In this document: piece after piece, positions 51,180 to 62,376 of the stretch
Position numbering within the stretch: position 1 is the first letter of the stretch
How the letters are laid out: every line of letters begins with the position of its first letter
Origin: Anaerolineae bacterium
Lineage (GTDB): Bacteria; Chloroflexota; Anaerolineae; Aggregatilineales; Phototrophicaceae
DNA: 64,000 bases
Direction of reading: 5' to 3'
Assembly: GCA_022820125.1 (NCBI GenBank)
Contig: JAJEGA010000033.1
Span: 41,779 to 105,778, forward strand
Made by a program: the position numbers and the translations under genes
Notes under the pieces: model-generated
Seen by the model: only the letters and a program-made list of their open reading frames with translations
The model's database searches: none
Told to the model about the DNA's origin: nothing

Positions 51180-51878
51180 TTAATTCCTGCGCCCTCGGCG
51201 CCCACCATGATCGGCCGGACGCTGCGCCGGGCTGCTGAACGGGTCTTCGCCCGCTAGAATGTCACCCTTGTAAATCCAGACTTTGACGCCGATTTGACCA
51301 AAAGTGGTCAGCGCTTCGGCGAAGCCATAATCGATATCGGCGCGCAGCGTATTGCGCGGCACGCGCCCGTCAAACATCCACTCGCGTCGCGCCATGTCGG
51401 AGCCGCCAAGCCGCCCGCTTACCTCGACGCGAATGCCGCCGGCGCCTTGACGCATCGCCTGCATAATGGCGCGCTTCATCGCCCGGTTATGCCCGATGCG
51501 CCGCTTCAACTGCGAGGCGACGTTTTCGGCAACCAAGGTCGCATCCAGGTCCGGCTTTTCGATTTCGCTAACTTCGACTTTCACCGTCTTGCCCGTCATC
51601 TCTTGCAATTGCTGGCGCAGTTCCTTCACCGCCTCGCCTTTGCGCCCGATGATCAAACCCGGGCGCACGGTATTAATCGTGATAATGACCAGGTTTGGAT
51701 GCCGCTCGATCTCGATGCGCGAGACGCCAGCGCGCGTCGTCTTCGCCTTCAAGAATCTTCGTATTTTGCGATCTTCCATCAACAAATTGACAAAGCGTTC
51801 GCCCTCGGCATACCAGCGAGCGTCCCACTCGCGGATCACCTTTAGACGGAAGCCCTTTGGATGAACCTTACGCCCCAT
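51180..51878 (-). CDS. rpsC: 30S ribosomal protein S3
   Basis: 232 residues. MGRKVHPKGFRLKVIREWDA, the KH motif around PGLIIGRKGEAVKELRQQL and the C-terminal DIDYGFAEALTTFGQIGVKV identify it. Its ATG overlaps the rplV stop by one base. Confidence 0.97.
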   Translation of the reverse strand: MGRKVHPKGFRLKVIREWDARWYAEGERFVNLLMEDRKIRRFLKAKTTRAGVSRIEIERHPNLVIITINTVRPGLIIGRKGEAVKELRQQLQEMTGKTVKVEVSEIEKPDLDATLVAENVASQLKRRIGHNRAMKRAIMQAMRQGAGGIRVEVSGRLGGSDMARREWMFDGRVPRNTLRADIDYGFAEALTTFGQIGVKVWIYKGDILAGEDPFSSPAQRPADHGGRRGRRN

Positions 51879-52222
51879 TAATCATCTTCCTCTCGCTCAG
51901 CCAGTATCACCCAAAGGTGAGACGTGCGCTTCAGACGCGGCTTGAATCGACCGCGGGCGCCCGCTTTGAAGCGCTTCAGCGTCGGTCCGTCGCCGGCGTA
52001 GATTTTCGATACATACAGATCGAGCGGGTTGAGATCAAAGTTATTAGCCGCGTTCGCCATTGCCGAGTTCAGGGTCTTGCTCACGAAAGCCGAACCCTTC
52101 TGCGGCATATAATCCAGCACGATCAGAGCTTCCTGGGCATCCATCCCGCGCACCTTGTCGCAGACGAGGCGCAGCTTCCGCGGCGAGATTGGCAGATACC
52201 GGGTGATTGCGCGAACTTCCAT
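51878..52222 (-). CDS. rplV: 50S ribosomal protein L22
   Basis: 114 residues. RYLPISPRKLRLVCDKVRGM and the loop GPTLKRFKAGARGRFKPRLK, which lines the exit tunnel, are conserved. Confidence 0.97.
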   Translation of the reverse strand: MEVRAITRYLPISPRKLRLVCDKVRGMDAQEALIVLDYMPQKGSAFVSKTLNSAMANAANNFDLNPLDLYVSKIYAGDGPTLKRFKAGARGRFKPRLKRTSHLWVILAEREEDD

Positions 52223-52233
52223 CTCCGCCTCTC

Positions 52234-52503
52234 CTATCGCCTGCTATCCACGATGTGACCGCGGAATGTACGAGTCGGCGCGAATTCGCCCAGCTTGTGC
52301 CCGACCATATTCTCAGTGATATAAATCGGCACGTGCCGGCGCCCGTCATGCACCGCGATCGTATGCCCGACCATCTGCGGGAAGATAGTGCTCGCCCGGC
52401 TCCAGGTGCGGATAACGATCTTCTTGTTCTGCTGGTTCAGCCGCTCAACTTTTTCCAGCAATTTCGGGCTGATGTAATAGCCCTTCTTTAATGAACGTGA
52501 CAT
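52234..52503 (-). CDS. rpsS: 30S ribosomal protein S19
   Basis: 89 residues from ATG 52503 ([20 protein letters not shown]), with GGGAG in front. [20 protein letters not shown] and [10 protein letters not shown] are standard. The open frame extends upstream but reads through rplB. Confidence 0.97.
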   Translation of the reverse strand: MSRSLKKGYYISPKLLEKVERLNQQNKKIVIRTWSRASTIFPQMVGHTIAVHDGRRHVPIYITENMVGHKLGEFAPTRTFRGHIVDSRR

Positions 52504-52520
52504 GTCAATGTCTCCCGAAT

Positions 52521-53354
52521 TTAACGACGTTTGCCGCGGCGGCGAACGATAAAACGAGTGGTGCGCTTGTTGCGCCGTGTGCGCACGCCCAGCGCCTTCT
52601 TGCCCCAAGGGGTCTTTGGCGCCGCCATGCCGATGCCGGCTTTGCCTTCGCCGCCGCCATGGGGATGGCTGGCCGGATCCATCGCCGAACCGCGAACGGT
52701 TGGCCGCCAGCCTAACCAGCGCTTGCGCCCAGCTTTGCCCAGCTTGACATTGCCGTGCTCGGCATTGCCGACTTGGCCGATCGTCGCGCGGCAGGTGTTG
52801 AGGATCATGCGCATTTCGCCGCTAGGCAGTCGCAAGGTGACATATTTGCCTTCCGACGCCAGAATCTGCGCCGATGTGCCAGCGGAGCGCGCCAACTGGC
52901 CGCCTTTGCCCGGGCGCATCTCGATATTGTGCACCACCGTGCCCAGCGGGATGTCCTTCAAAGCGCGGCTGTTTCCTGGTCGCAGCGCGCTCATGGCGCC
53001 GTTGCCAATCGTGTCGCCGACGGCGACGCCCATCGGCGCAATGATATAGCTCTTCACGCCGTCCTCGTATTGCAGCAGCGCGATCCGCGCCGAGCGGTTG
53101 GGATCGTATTCAATCGCGATGACTTCGGCGCGGCAATCTTCTTTGTTGCGTTTGAAATCAATTAGCCGATAACGACGTTTGTGCCCGCCGCCGCGGTGCC
53201 GCACGGTGATCCGACCCATATTGTTGCGGCCGCCCTTCTTGCGCAGGGCGCGCGTCAGCGAACGCTCCGGCTTGCTCTTGGTGATCTCTTCAAATGAATA
53301 GCCGGTCATATCTCTGCGACCGGGCGATGTCGGTTTATAAACCTTGATGGGCAT
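52521..53354 (-). CDS. rplB: 50S ribosomal protein L2
   Basis: 277 residues. It holds [20 protein letters not shown], the RNA-binding [20 protein letters not shown] and, near the C-terminus, [19 protein letters not shown] with the His needed for peptidyl-transferase activity. It is a primary component of 50S assembly. Confidence 0.98.
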   Translation of the reverse strand: MPIKVYKPTSPGRRDMTGYSFEEITKSKPERSLTRALRKKGGRNNMGRITVRHRGGGHKRRYRLIDFKRNKEDCRAEVIAIEYDPNRSARIALLQYEDGVKSYIIAPMGVAVGDTIGNGAMSALRPGNSRALKDIPLGTVVHNIEMRPGKGGQLARSAGTSAQILASEGKYVTLRLPSGEMRMILNTCRATIGQVGNAEHGNVKLGKAGRKRWLGWRPTVRGSAMDPASHPHGGGEGKAGIGMAAPKTPWGKKALGVRTRRNKRTTRFIVRRRGKRR

Positions 53355-53368
53355 CGCTTATGCTCCTG

Positions 53369-53671
53369 CTAAACGTTGAACAGCTCGATCGTGACGCCTT
53401 CTTCCAGCGTGACGATAGCTTTCTTCCAGGCGCGCGAGCGGATATAGGTGCTGCGCCCGCGGCGCCCGCGCTTGGCCGGCATCATCATGGTATTCACTTT
53501 GATGACCTTGCCTTCGAGATCGAATATCTCCTCGACCGCTTCCTTCACCTGGATCTTGTTGGCATTGCGCGCTACTTCAAAGACGTATTTGTTCTGCGCC
53601 TCAGCCAATTCGGTCGACTTTTCCGTGATCACCGGGCGGCGGATTACGTCATATAGATGAAGCTCTGCCAT
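53369..53671 (-). CDS. rplW: 50S ribosomal protein L23
   Basis: 100 residues. [20 protein letters not shown] and [20 protein letters not shown] are typical. It forms the docking site for trigger factor and SRP at the tunnel exit. It follows rplD by one base. Confidence 0.97.
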   Translation of the reverse strand: MAELHLYDVIRRPVITEKSTELAEAQNKYVFEVARNANKIQVKEAVEEIFDLEGKVIKVNTMMMPAKRGRRGRSTYIRSRAWKKAIVTLEEGVTIELFNV

Positions 53672-53672
53672 G

Positions 53673-54302
53673 TTACACTCCCATCCCCCAGATGCTGATC
53701 ACGACATCAAGCGCGTCCAGCGACATAATCACTTTGTCGTATTTGAGCAAGTCGCGAATGTTGAGATAGTTGGCGGCGATCGAATGCGCATTCGGCAGAT
53801 TGCTCACGCTCTTGCGCACCACCTTTTGCTCCGGCGTTACCACCAGCAGCGCCGACTGCTCGCCCACCAGCGTCTCTATCAGATTGCGCATCTGCTTGGT
53901 CTTTGGCGAATCAACATCGAGCTTGTCCACAATCACCAACTGCTCGTCGCGCGCCAAGGCGCTGAGCGTGGAACGTATCGCGCCGCGCCGCATCTTCTTC
54001 GGCATCTTCTTGCTGTAATCCCGTGGCTTGGGACCATGCGCCAAGCCGCCGCCGACAAAAATCGGCGCGCTCTGCGCGCCGTGGCGGGCGCGGCCGCTGC
54101 CTTTCTGGCGGTACCATTTTGCGCCGGTGGCCCGAATCTCGCTGCGCGAGCGCGTATTGTGCGACCCCTGGCGGGCGTTGGCCATTTGGCGAACGAATGC
54201 CTGGTGCATCAAACCCACATTGATCTTTGCTTCAAAGATATCGCCCGGCAATTCAACCTGCGACACTTCCCGTCCGGCATTATCCATCACTGGTAATTGC
54301 AT
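53673..54302 (-). CDS. rplD: 50S ribosomal protein L4
   Basis: 209 residues. The tunnel-lining loop [20 protein letters not shown] and [20 protein letters not shown] mark it. In E. coli L4 represses its own S10 operon; no corresponding leader hairpin was found before rpsJ other than that at 55472. Confidence 0.97.
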   Translation of the reverse strand: MQLPVMDNAGREVSQVELPGDIFEAKINVGLMHQAFVRQMANARQGSHNTRSRSEIRATGAKWYRQKGSGRARHGAQSAPIFVGGGLAHGPKPRDYSKKMPKKMRRGAIRSTLSALARDEQLVIVDKLDVDSPKTKQMRNLIETLVGEQSALLVVTPEQKVVRKSVSNLPNAHSIAANYLNIRDLLKYDKVIMSLDALDVVISIWGMGV

Positions 54303-54336
54303 TCGATCTACTCCTGTGCCAGGCGCTGCGGCTTCG

Positions 54337-54975
54337 CTAGGCGCGCTTGCCCGCGGGCTTAATCATGACGATGCTGCCCTTGGCGCCGGGCACCGACCCC
54401 TTAACCGCCAGCAAATTCTTCTCGGCATCAACGACGACCAGCGGCAGATTCTGCACCGTCACGCGATCGTTGCCCATCCGCCCCGCCATCTTCTTGCCCT
54501 TGAGCGTGCGGCCCGGCGTGGCGCACATGCCGATCGAGCCGGGCGAGCGCATCCGGTCGGATTGACCGTGCGTCTTTGGACCGCGCGCGAAACCATGCCG
54601 CTTGATCGTGCCGGCGTAGCCGCGGCCCTTGCTGGCGCCAATCACATCGACAAGTTCGCCCCTTTCAAATATGTCTACCTTGATTTCCTGGCCCTCTGCG
54701 ACGCCGGCGTCAACGGCTTCCCCCAAGCGAAATTCGCGCAGATGGCGCAGCGCCGGCAAATCCAGTTTCTGCAGATGGCCCAATTGCCCTTTGGTCAGGT
54801 TCTTGGGCTTGGTCTCGCCGAAGCCGAGCTGCACCGAAACATAACCGTCCCGTTCGGTATTGCGAACCTGAGTCACATAGCAGGGGCCAGCCTGGATGAC
54901 AGTCACGGGAACGACAGTCCCTTGTTCATCAAACACCTGGGTCATCCCTACTTTTTTACCAATCATGCCCTTCAT
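54337..54975 (-). CDS. rplC: 50S ribosomal protein L3
   Basis: 212 residues from ATG 54975, eight bases after GGAGG. MKGMIGKKVGMTQVFDEQGT, GRGYAGTIKRHGFARGPKTH and the tip near GSIGMCATPGRTLKGKKMAG are standard. It follows rpsJ by 144 bases. Confidence 0.97.
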   Translation of the reverse strand: MKGMIGKKVGMTQVFDEQGTVVPVTVIQAGPCYVTQVRNTERDGYVSVQLGFGETKPKNLTKGQLGHLQKLDLPALRHLREFRLGEAVDAGVAEGQEIKVDIFERGELVDVIGASKGRGYAGTIKRHGFARGPKTHGQSDRMRSPGSIGMCATPGRTLKGKKMAGRMGNDRVTVQNLPLVVVDAEKNLLAVKGSVPGAKGSIVMIKPAGKRA

Positions 54976-55119
54976 GAGCCTTGCCTCCACTCAGGCGCGC
55001 CAGCCTATCAGCGCTACTGACCACTCCTGGCTTTCTCATCTCCGCCATAGCGAATCGGGCGCCGCGCCGCGCTTAATATCCGCCTGATGAATCCCGCCGC
55101 GCTAACCAAAGCAGCGGTC

Positions 55120-55428
55120 TCAAATCTTGATTTCAATATCCACGCCGGCTGGCAGATTTAGCCGCATGAGCGTGTCGATGGTTTTACTGTCCGGTTCCAG
55201 CACGTCAATCAGCCGTTTGTGCGTCCGAACCTCGAAGTGCTCCTGCGAATCCTTGTCGATAAAAGGCGACCGGCGCACGGTAAAGCGCTCGATGCGCGTC
55301 GGCAAGGGAACCGGACCAACCACCCGCGATCCGGTGCGTTCAGCCGTATCGACGATGCGCTGCGCCGACTGATCAAGCACGCGATGGTCATAAGCCTTGA
55401 GTCGGATGCGAATCTTGTTTTTTGCCAT
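55120..55428 (-). CDS. rpsJ: 30S ribosomal protein S10
   Basis: 102 residues. [20 protein letters not shown] and [20 protein letters not shown] are conserved; it also acts as NusE in antitermination. It opens the S10 part, 92 bases after tuf, with an 11-bp hairpin in between. Confidence 0.97.
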   Translation of the reverse strand: MAKNKIRIRLKAYDHRVLDQSAQRIVDTAERTGSRVVGPVPLPTRIERFTVRRSPFIDKDSQEHFEVRTHKRLIDVLEPDSKTIDTLMRLNLPAGVDIEIKI

Positions 55429-55471
55429 TTAGCAACCTTTATCCGTCCACCCGGAATCACCGCCAGGGAAT

Positions 55472-55498
55472 CTGAGCCGGGTTATGGACCCGGCTCAG
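55472..55498 (-). other. Perfect 11-bp hairpin between tuf and rpsJ
   Basis: CTGAGCCGGGT and ACCCGGCTCAG flank five bases. On the transcribed strand it is followed by ATTCCC rather than a T-run, so it is not a standard terminator. It could protect the tuf mRNA 3' end, be an RNase processing site or adjust the high tuf to ribosomal-protein ratio. Confidence 0.6.
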
Positions 55499-55520
55499 CC
55501 CGCTCGTGTCCCTTGGTGAG

Positions 55521-56720
<1,200 letters not shown>

Positions 56721-56793
56721 CTGACAATCCCTCTTCTTAACTCCGTAACCTGAATCTGCTTGCGATTTCTTTTGGCGGGCGACCCGCCATTCT

Positions 56794-58899
56794 CTACCGC
56801 GAGCCGGATTTAACCGCTTCCGCGATTTCTTCCGGCGCGACCGTATACGTATTGAACTCCATGCTGAAGTTGCCGCGGCCCTGCGTGTTATTGCGCAGGT
56901 CATTGGCATAACCAAACATCTCGCCCAAGGGCACTTGCGCCGTAATCACCGAGATGCCTTCGCTGTGCGGCTCCATCCCTTGAATCACCCCGCGCCGCGC
57001 CGATATGTCGCCGACAACGGCGCCAGTGTAATTATCAGGCGCCACGATTTCGACGCTCATCGACGGCTCCAGGATGACCGGCGCGCCCTTCTGAATGCCT
57101 TCCTTCAAACACATCGAGCCAGCGATGGTGAAGGCGATTTCGCTAGAATCTACCTCATGATAGGCGCCGTCAATCAAGGTCGCCTTGATATCCACAACCG
57201 GATAGCCCGCGATGACGCCGCCCTGCATCGCCTGTTTGACGCCTTTCTTCACCGACGGGATGTACTCTTTCGGTATCGATCCGCCGCGAATGCCATCAAT
57301 AAACAGCAATTCGCCGTCGGCATCTTCTTTTTCGCCGGCGGGCAATGGCTCAAAGCGAATTGCGCAACGCGCGTATTGCCCCGCGCCGCCCGTCTGCCGC
57401 TTGAAGGTCGTGTCAATTTCCATCATCCGCGTAATCGTCTCGCGATAAGCCACTCGCGGGCGCCCAACGCGCGCGTCGACGCCGTACTCGCGCATCAAGC
57501 GGTCGACCAATACTTCCAGATGCAGCTCGCCCATGCCTTTGATTTTGGTTTGGCCGAGCTGATCATCGACCTCAATCTGAAATGTCGGATCTTCTTCCGC
57601 CAGCCGCCGCAAGCCCAAGCCCATCTTGTCTTGATCGGCTTTGGTATTGGGCTCAATGGCGACCTCGACCACCGGCGCCGGGAAGCTGATATTCTCCAAC
57701 AAAATCGGGCTGCTGGCCGCGCTGAGCGTATCGCCGGTGAAAGTTTCCTTCATGCCGATGACGGCGGCGATATCGCCCGCGTGCACTTCTTTGACGTCTT
57801 CGCGGCTGTCGGCGAACATGCGCACGATGCGTCCGATGCGCTCGCGCCGCCCCGTCGACGTATTGAGCACCATGGCGCCCGCTTTAAGCACACCCGAATA
57901 CACACGGGTGAAGGCCAGACGCCCATACTGATCGGAGACGATCTTGAACACCAAAGCCGCCAGCGGTTCATCATCATCGGCATGCCGCAGGAGCGCGCTG
58001 CCATCCTTGGCGTGCTCGCCGTTGACCGGCGGGATATCCAGCGGCGAAGGCAATAGCGCCACCACCATGTTCAGCAGCGCCTGCACGCCCTTGTTCTTCA
58101 GCGCCGCGCCGCAAAGCACCGGATGCAATTCACCCGATATCGTGCCCGCGCGCAGCGCCGCCAGAAGCTCTTCATGGCTGATTGCCTCTTCTTCGAGGTA
58201 TTTCAGCGTCAGATACTCATCATGTTCGACGATCTTCTCGATCATGTCTTCACGGCGGGTTTCCGCCATTTCCCGATGGCTCTCCGGTATCGGGTGGGTA
58301 TTAATGTCCGTGCCTTCGTCATTGCCGTAGGTGAGCAACTCCATCTTGAGCAGATCAATGATGCCTTCAAAGTTTTCGCCGCTGCCATAAGGCACTTGTA
58401 TGACCACTGGATTGGCTTTCAGCCGATCAACCATCATATCGACGCAGCGATCAAAATCGGCGCCGATCCGGTCCATCTTGTTGACGAAACAGAGGCGCGG
58501 CACATTGTACCCCGAGGCTTGCCGCCAAACCGTTTCCGACTGCGGCTCAACGCCGGCGACGCTGTCGAATACGGTGATGCCGCCATCAAGCACACGCAGG
58601 CTTCGCTGCACTTCGGCGGTGAAATCCACATGACCGGGCGTATCAATGATATTTATCTGATGATCATCCCAGCTGGCGGTGACGGCAGCCGAGGTTATCG
58701 TGATGCCGCGCTCGCGCTCCTGCGCCATATAATCGGTAGTCGCCGAACCTTCGTGCGTCTCGCCGATTCGGTGAACCATGCCGGTGTAATACAGAACCCG
58801 CTCGGTGACGGTGGTCTTGCCGGCGTCAATATGGGCTATGATTCCGATATTACGGACTTTGTTGAGATCGATGTCAGGGTTCAATTGAGTCATTTCCAT
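56794..58899 (-). CDS. fusA: Elongation factor G
   Basis: 701 residues, normal for EF-G. It drives translocation on the ribosome with GTP. G1 [28 protein letters not shown] and NKMDRIGAD are present; domains II-V follow, with [14 protein letters not shown] and the C-terminal [20 protein letters not shown]. The start may be ATG 58899 or the ATG two codons later. Only one copy is in the window. It lies 42 bases from rpsG. Confidence 0.98.
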   Translation of the reverse strand: MEMTQLNPDIDLNKVRNIGIIAHIDAGKTTVTERVLYYTGMVHRIGETHEGSATTDYMAQERERGITITSAAVTASWDDHQINIIDTPGHVDFTAEVQRSLRVLDGGITVFDSVAGVEPQSETVWRQASGYNVPRLCFVNKMDRIGADFDRCVDMMVDRLKANPVVIQVPYGSGENFEGIIDLLKMELLTYGNDEGTDINTHPIPESHREMAETRREDMIEKIVEHDEYLTLKYLEEEAISHEELLAALRAGTISGELHPVLCGAALKNKGVQALLNMVVALLPSPLDIPPVNGEHAKDGSALLRHADDDEPLAALVFKIVSDQYGRLAFTRVYSGVLKAGAMVLNTSTGRRERIGRIVRMFADSREDVKEVHAGDIAAVIGMKETFTGDTLSAASSPILLENISFPAPVVEVAIEPNTKADQDKMGLGLRRLAEEDPTFQIEVDDQLGQTKIKGMGELHLEVLVDRLMREYGVDARVGRPRVAYRETITRMMEIDTTFKRQTGGAGQYARCAIRFEPLPAGEKEDADGELLFIDGIRGGSIPKEYIPSVKKGVKQAMQGGVIAGYPVVDIKATLIDGAYHEVDSSEIAFTIAGSMCLKEGIQKGAPVILEPSMSVEIVAPDNYTGAVVGDISARRGVIQGMEPHSEGISVITAQVPLGEMFGYANDLRNNTQGRGNFSMEFNTYTVAPEEIAEAVKSGSR

Positions 58900-58941
58900 C
58901 CAATTCCCGACGCCGCTGTTCGGGATTGCGTGATTAGCTTC

Positions 58942-59409
58942 CTAGCGAAAGTGCGCGAAGGCGCGGTTGGCTTCCGCCATGCGATGGGTTTCATCTTTGC
59001 GCCGGATCGCGCTGCCTTGCCCGTTGTAGGCATCGGTGAGTTCGTTGGTCAGCTTTTCCGACATGCTTCTGCCGCTGCGGTTGCGGGCGAATTGAATCAG
59101 CCAGCGCATCGCCAAGGCGATCCCGCGCTCATGCGAGACATCAATCGGCACCTGATAGGTGGAGCCGCCGACGCGCTTGGGCTTGACTTCCACCGCCGGC
59201 GCCACATTGCGGATCGCCATCTCAAACACCTCGACCGGATCTTTCTTCGTGCGGTCGCCGATTGCCTCCAGCGCGTCATACATGATCCGAGTCGCCACGC
59301 TTTTCTTGCCGCCCCGCATCATTCGATTGATGAACATCGCCACATGAAGATTGCCATACTTCACATCGGGCGGTGGAATCCGCTTTGGCGGACGGTTCCT
59401 TCTCGGCAT
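58942..59409 (-). CDS. rpsG: 30S ribosomal protein S7
   Basis: 155 residues. VAMFINRMMRGGKKSVATRI, RVGGSTYQVPIDVSHERGIA and the C-terminal MAEANRAFAHFR are typical. S7 nucleates assembly of the 30S head and in E. coli regulates the str operon. Confidence 0.97.
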   Translation of the reverse strand: MPRRNRPPKRIPPPDVKYGNLHVAMFINRMMRGGKKSVATRIMYDALEAIGDRTKKDPVEVFEMAIRNVAPAVEVKPKRVGGSTYQVPIDVSHERGIALAMRWLIQFARNRSGRSMSEKLTNELTDAYNGQGSAIRRKDETHRMAEANRAFAHFR

Positions 59410-59501
59410 GAATCAACTCCTTTGCCGCGCCTAACAGCCTCGCCAGCCGCAAGGCATCCCCGGGCTGCGCGCGCTCTTGTCGTCTGCGCGGATCAGAATG
59501 C

Positions 59502-59918
59502 TTACTTGGACCGCTTCGTCCCGTATTTGCTGCGACCTTGCTCGCGGCTGTCGACGCCGTTGGTATCGAGTGTGCCGCGGACGATATGATAGCGCACGCC
59601 TGGCAGATCGCGGACGCGCCCGCCGCGCACCAGCACAACGCTGTGCTCCTGCAAATTATGACCCTCGCCACCGATGTAGGCGCTGACTTCAATCCCATTG
59701 GTCAAGCGCACACGCGCAACTTTGCGCAGCGCCGAATTCGGTTTCTTCGGCGTCATCGTCTTCACTTGGGTGCATACGCCGCGCTTTTGTGGCGCGCCCT
59801 TCTGCTGGCGCGAACGCCGCTGCTTCAAAGCATTAAAGGTAAACTGCAGCGCTGGCGCCTTGTTCTTTTTGCTCTTGCTCTTGCGCCCTTTGCGCACCAA
59901 TTGGTTAATTGTGGGCAT
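59502..59918 (-). CDS. rpsL: 30S ribosomal protein S12
   Basis: 138 residues. The decoding-centre loop [17 protein letters not shown] and the second loop [13 protein letters not shown] match streptomycin-sensitive types (Lys at the classical resistance sites). A longer C-terminus ends [15 protein letters not shown] is six bases upstream of the ATG. First gene of the supercluster. Confidence 0.97.
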   Translation of the reverse strand: MPTINQLVRKGRKSKSKKNKAPALQFTFNALKQRRSRQQKGAPQKRGVCTQVKTMTPKKPNSALRKVARVRLTNGIEVSAYIGGEGHNLQEHSVVLVRGGRVRDLPGVRYHIVRGTLDTNGVDSREQGRSKYGTKRSK

Positions 59919-60058
59919 AGACTTCTCCGCAATTCGCTAAAAGGCTGCTTTACTTTCAGACACGCAAACAGGCGCTCATTGGACGCCCATTCTTCGTTTC
60001 GCTCATGACGAGACACCTTGCAAATACAAAGCACTTTCGCCATATCTGCTCAGTTCAA

Positions 60059-60089
60059 CCGGCAGCGCCTCCACCGGGGAGGTTGCCGG
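60059..60089 (-). promoter_or_regulatory. Hairpin in the str operon leader
   Basis: In the transcript CCGGCA-CCTCC pairs with GGAGG-TGCCGG around a five-base loop, with a small asymmetric bulge. It begins about 10-20 bases after the predicted transcription start and 140 bases before rpsL. It might bind a ribosomal protein or simply stabilise the mRNA 5' end. Confidence 0.45.
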
Positions 60090-60107
60090 CTGCGAGTGCA
60101 AACGCGC

Positions 60108-60136
60108 ATATTATCAACAGCGAATTTGATTGTCAA
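60108..60136 (-). promoter_or_regulatory. Strong promoter of the ribosomal supercluster
   Basis: Read on the minus strand, a perfect TTGACA (60131-60136) and TAATAT (60108-60113) are separated by 17 bases. AT-rich sequence containing ATTTTT... lies just upstream of the -35 and could act as an UP element. The leader to rpsL is about 180 bases. Confidence 0.85.
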
Positions 60137-60389
60137 GACATTTTTGGTCTGGATGCAGGAAAATCGGCTTGATTCATTTCTTCACCACCGAGTAGCCGAG
60201 TTGCATTGAGTAGACAGAGGGGTTAATGTCCTTCCGCACAGAGCCAAAAAACGCCAAGCGACTGTTTCCCGGCTAGTCGTGGGCTTAGCGACATTGCCCA
60301 ACGAAGCTCCCATTCCCTGGTTAAGCGTCTACGCGACCTTGGCTCGCGGTTGAAGGCGCCGCGAACGAGGTAGAAATTGCGCGACAAGA
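60137..60389. other. Gene-free spacer between the acyl-CoA dehydrogenase and the str operon promoter
   Basis: It contains one degenerate copy of the period-9 repeat (60183-60220). No gene, RNA or T-run terminator was recognised. Confidence 0.5.
60183..60220 (+). repeat. Period-9 GAG repeat, degenerate copy
   Basis: ACCACCGAG-TAGCCGAG-TTGCATTGAG-TAGACAGAG matches the copy at 4371 with two small gaps. Confidence 0.6.
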
Positions 60390-61568
60390 TTATTTTCCCT
60401 GGAACAGCTCGCGCACGATGATATTGCGCTGGATCTCGCTGGTGCCTTCGTATATCTGGAAGATCTTGACATCGCGCAGCAGCTTCTCGACCGGATACTC
60501 CTTCATATAACCGTAGCCGCCGAAAACCTGCACCGCATCCACCGCCGCCTTGGTCGCCATATCAGCGGCAAACGCTTTGGCATAGGCAGGAATCCGCGGA
60601 TTGAATACACCGGCGTCCACTTGCCAAGCCGCCTGCCAGGTCAAGAGCCGCGACGCTTCGTAGTTGATCGCCATATCCGCAATCTTGTGGCCCACCGCCT
60701 GATGCTGATAGATCGGCAGGCCGAAGGCTTCGCGCTCGCCAGCGTACTTGACGCTCTCGTCCAAGGCGCGGCGCTGCAAGCCGCAAGCGGCGGCCGCCAC
60801 GCCCGGGCGGCTGTGATCAAATACCTTCATCGCGATGTAGAAACCTTGCCCAACCTCGCCGACCACATTCTCTTCCGGCACTTCAACATTCTCGAAAACG
60901 ATCTCAGCCGTATCCGACGCGCGCTGCCCCAGCTTGTCGAACTTCTTGCCCACGCTGAGGCCCGGGCTGTCGCGATCGACGATAAAACAGGTCATGCCGC
61001 GATGACCCGCGGCGAAATCGGTCTTGGCGAATATGGTATAGAAATGGGCGTAGCTGGCGTTGGTAATGAAGGTCTTGCTGCCGTTGATGACATAGGCGGC
61101 GCCTTTCTTGACAGCGCGCGTTTGAATGCCCGCCACATTTGAGCCGGCGTTGGCTTCCGTCACGCCATAGGAACAGAATTCGCCCCGCTCCCCAGCGCGC
61201 TCGCCCAGCCAATATGCCTTCTGCTCATCGCTGCCGGCGATCAAAATCGGCAGCATCGCCAGCGAATTGACCCCCAGGCTCGTGCTGATCCCAGTGCAGC
61301 CATATCCCAGCTCCTCCGATACCAAAACTTCTTCAAAACAAGAAGCGCCGACCCCGCCGTATGCTTCCGGAATGAGCATGTTGACGATGCCAAGTTCGCG
61401 CGCCTGGTGAAAGATGTCTTCGGGGAAGATCGACTTTTCATCGTATTCGGCCGCGACTGGGATGATCTTGTCGGCGACGAAATCGCGCGCCATCCGCAAG
61501 AGCATCTCTTGTTCGTCGCTCAGCTTGAATTGCGGGCCAGCCATTGACTCCATCGCAAGGTCGCTCAT
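60390..61568 (-). CDS. Acyl-CoA dehydrogenase
   Basis: A 392-residue FAD flavoprotein that introduces the alpha-beta double bond in acyl-CoA esters. Recognised by YGVTEANAGSNVAGIQTRA (flavin/substrate loop), KTFITNASYAHFYTIFAKTD, the helical C-terminal domain with QVFGGYGYMKEYPVEKLLRD and the IYEGTSEIQRN segment carrying the catalytic Glu of short/medium-chain types. Chain length and pathway (fatty acid or branched amino acid breakdown) are open; no ETF or thiolase gene is near. I choose ATG 61568 (AAGGTGAG upstream) over 61589. Confidence 0.92.
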   Translation of the reverse strand: MSDLAMESMAGPQFKLSDEQEMLLRMARDFVADKIIPVAAEYDEKSIFPEDIFHQARELGIVNMLIPEAYGGVGASCFEEVLVSEELGYGCTGISTSLGVNSLAMLPILIAGSDEQKAYWLGERAGERGEFCSYGVTEANAGSNVAGIQTRAVKKGAAYVINGSKTFITNASYAHFYTIFAKTDFAAGHRGMTCFIVDRDSPGLSVGKKFDKLGQRASDTAEIVFENVEVPEENVVGEVGQGFYIAMKVFDHSRPGVAAAACGLQRRALDESVKYAGEREAFGLPIYQHQAVGHKIADMAINYEASRLLTWQAAWQVDAGVFNPRIPAYAKAFAADMATKAAVDAVQVFGGYGYMKEYPVEKLLRDVKIFQIYEGTSEIQRNIIVRELFQGK

Positions 61569-61620
61569 CTCGCTCACCTTAATTCTCAACTTACTGCAAT
61601 CAAATTAACATGGATTAGAT

Positions 61621-62376
61621 TCAGCTTCCAGCCTCTTGCATAATTCGCAGGACTGCGGCAACAACTTGCGCATTCTGCTCGTCTCGGCTGATCCGCGCCG
61701 GCAGATCGCCCGATTGCTCGCCGTACCAGCCAAACTGCGCGTGATTCCCGCCCTCGATCTGCACAGCATAAACATCCGACGGCAGCTGATCCAACGAGCG
61801 CGCCACATCGGCGACCGCCACTAAGCCGTCTTGATCCCCATAAATAGTCGTCACTCTCAGATCGCTTCTGCTGAGGTCCACATGCGTTTCCGCATAAGCA
61901 GCCAATAGCGCCAGTCCGTCAATCTTTTCCCCATGATTGAAGGCGTAGCGAGCCGCCATCACGCCACCAAGCGAATGCCCGCCGATAACCCAGGTCTTGC
62001 TGCCTGGATAGGCGGCGATCACTTCGTTTGCGGCATTCGGATTAAAAATGGCGAGATTCAAGGGCATGGGAACAATCACCGCCAGATGGCCGTTTTCCGC
62101 GATCGCCCTCGCCAAGGGCGCGTATGCTTCGGGCGGGACGCGTCCGCCAGGATAGAATATGAAGCCGCTGGCAACTTCAGCGGTGTTTGGCGCAAACACG
62201 ATCCAGCGCTCTCGATTGACATGGACGATGTCGTCGGACCGCAAGGCTGCGATGGCTTCGGGCATGAGCCCGCCAATTGGCGAGAGCTGCGAATAGGCCA
62301 GCGCTGCGCCGATGATAACGAATAGAACGAGCGCCGCCAATATCTTACGGCGACGCCTGCGGAGAATAGCGGTCAC
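61621..62376 (-). CDS. Membrane-anchored alpha/beta hydrolase
   Basis: A 251-residue protein. An Arg-rich start (ILRRRRRKI) and one membrane helix (LAALVLFVIIGAALAYSQL) anchor it, with the catalytic part outside. The hydrolase part shows FIFYPGGRVPPEAYAPLARA, the nucleophile elbow IGGHSLGGVMAARYA and, near the end, DQDGLVAV and GGNHAQFGWYG for the acid and the His. It belongs to the dienelactone-hydrolase-like group seen in Gram-positives and Chloroflexota; the substrate is unknown. Its GTG start overlaps the stop of the FAD gene (GTGA), so the two are coupled. Confidence 0.82.
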   Translation of the reverse strand: MTAILRRRRRKILAALVLFVIIGAALAYSQLSPIGGLMPEAIAALRSDDIVHVNRERWIVFAPNTAEVASGFIFYPGGRVPPEAYAPLARAIAENGHLAVIVPMPLNLAIFNPNAANEVIAAYPGSKTWVIGGHSLGGVMAARYAFNHGEKIDGLALLAAYAETHVDLSRSDLRVTTIYGDQDGLVAVADVARSLDQLPSDVYAVQIEGGNHAQFGWYGEQSGDLPARISRDEQNAQVVAAVLRIMQEAGS

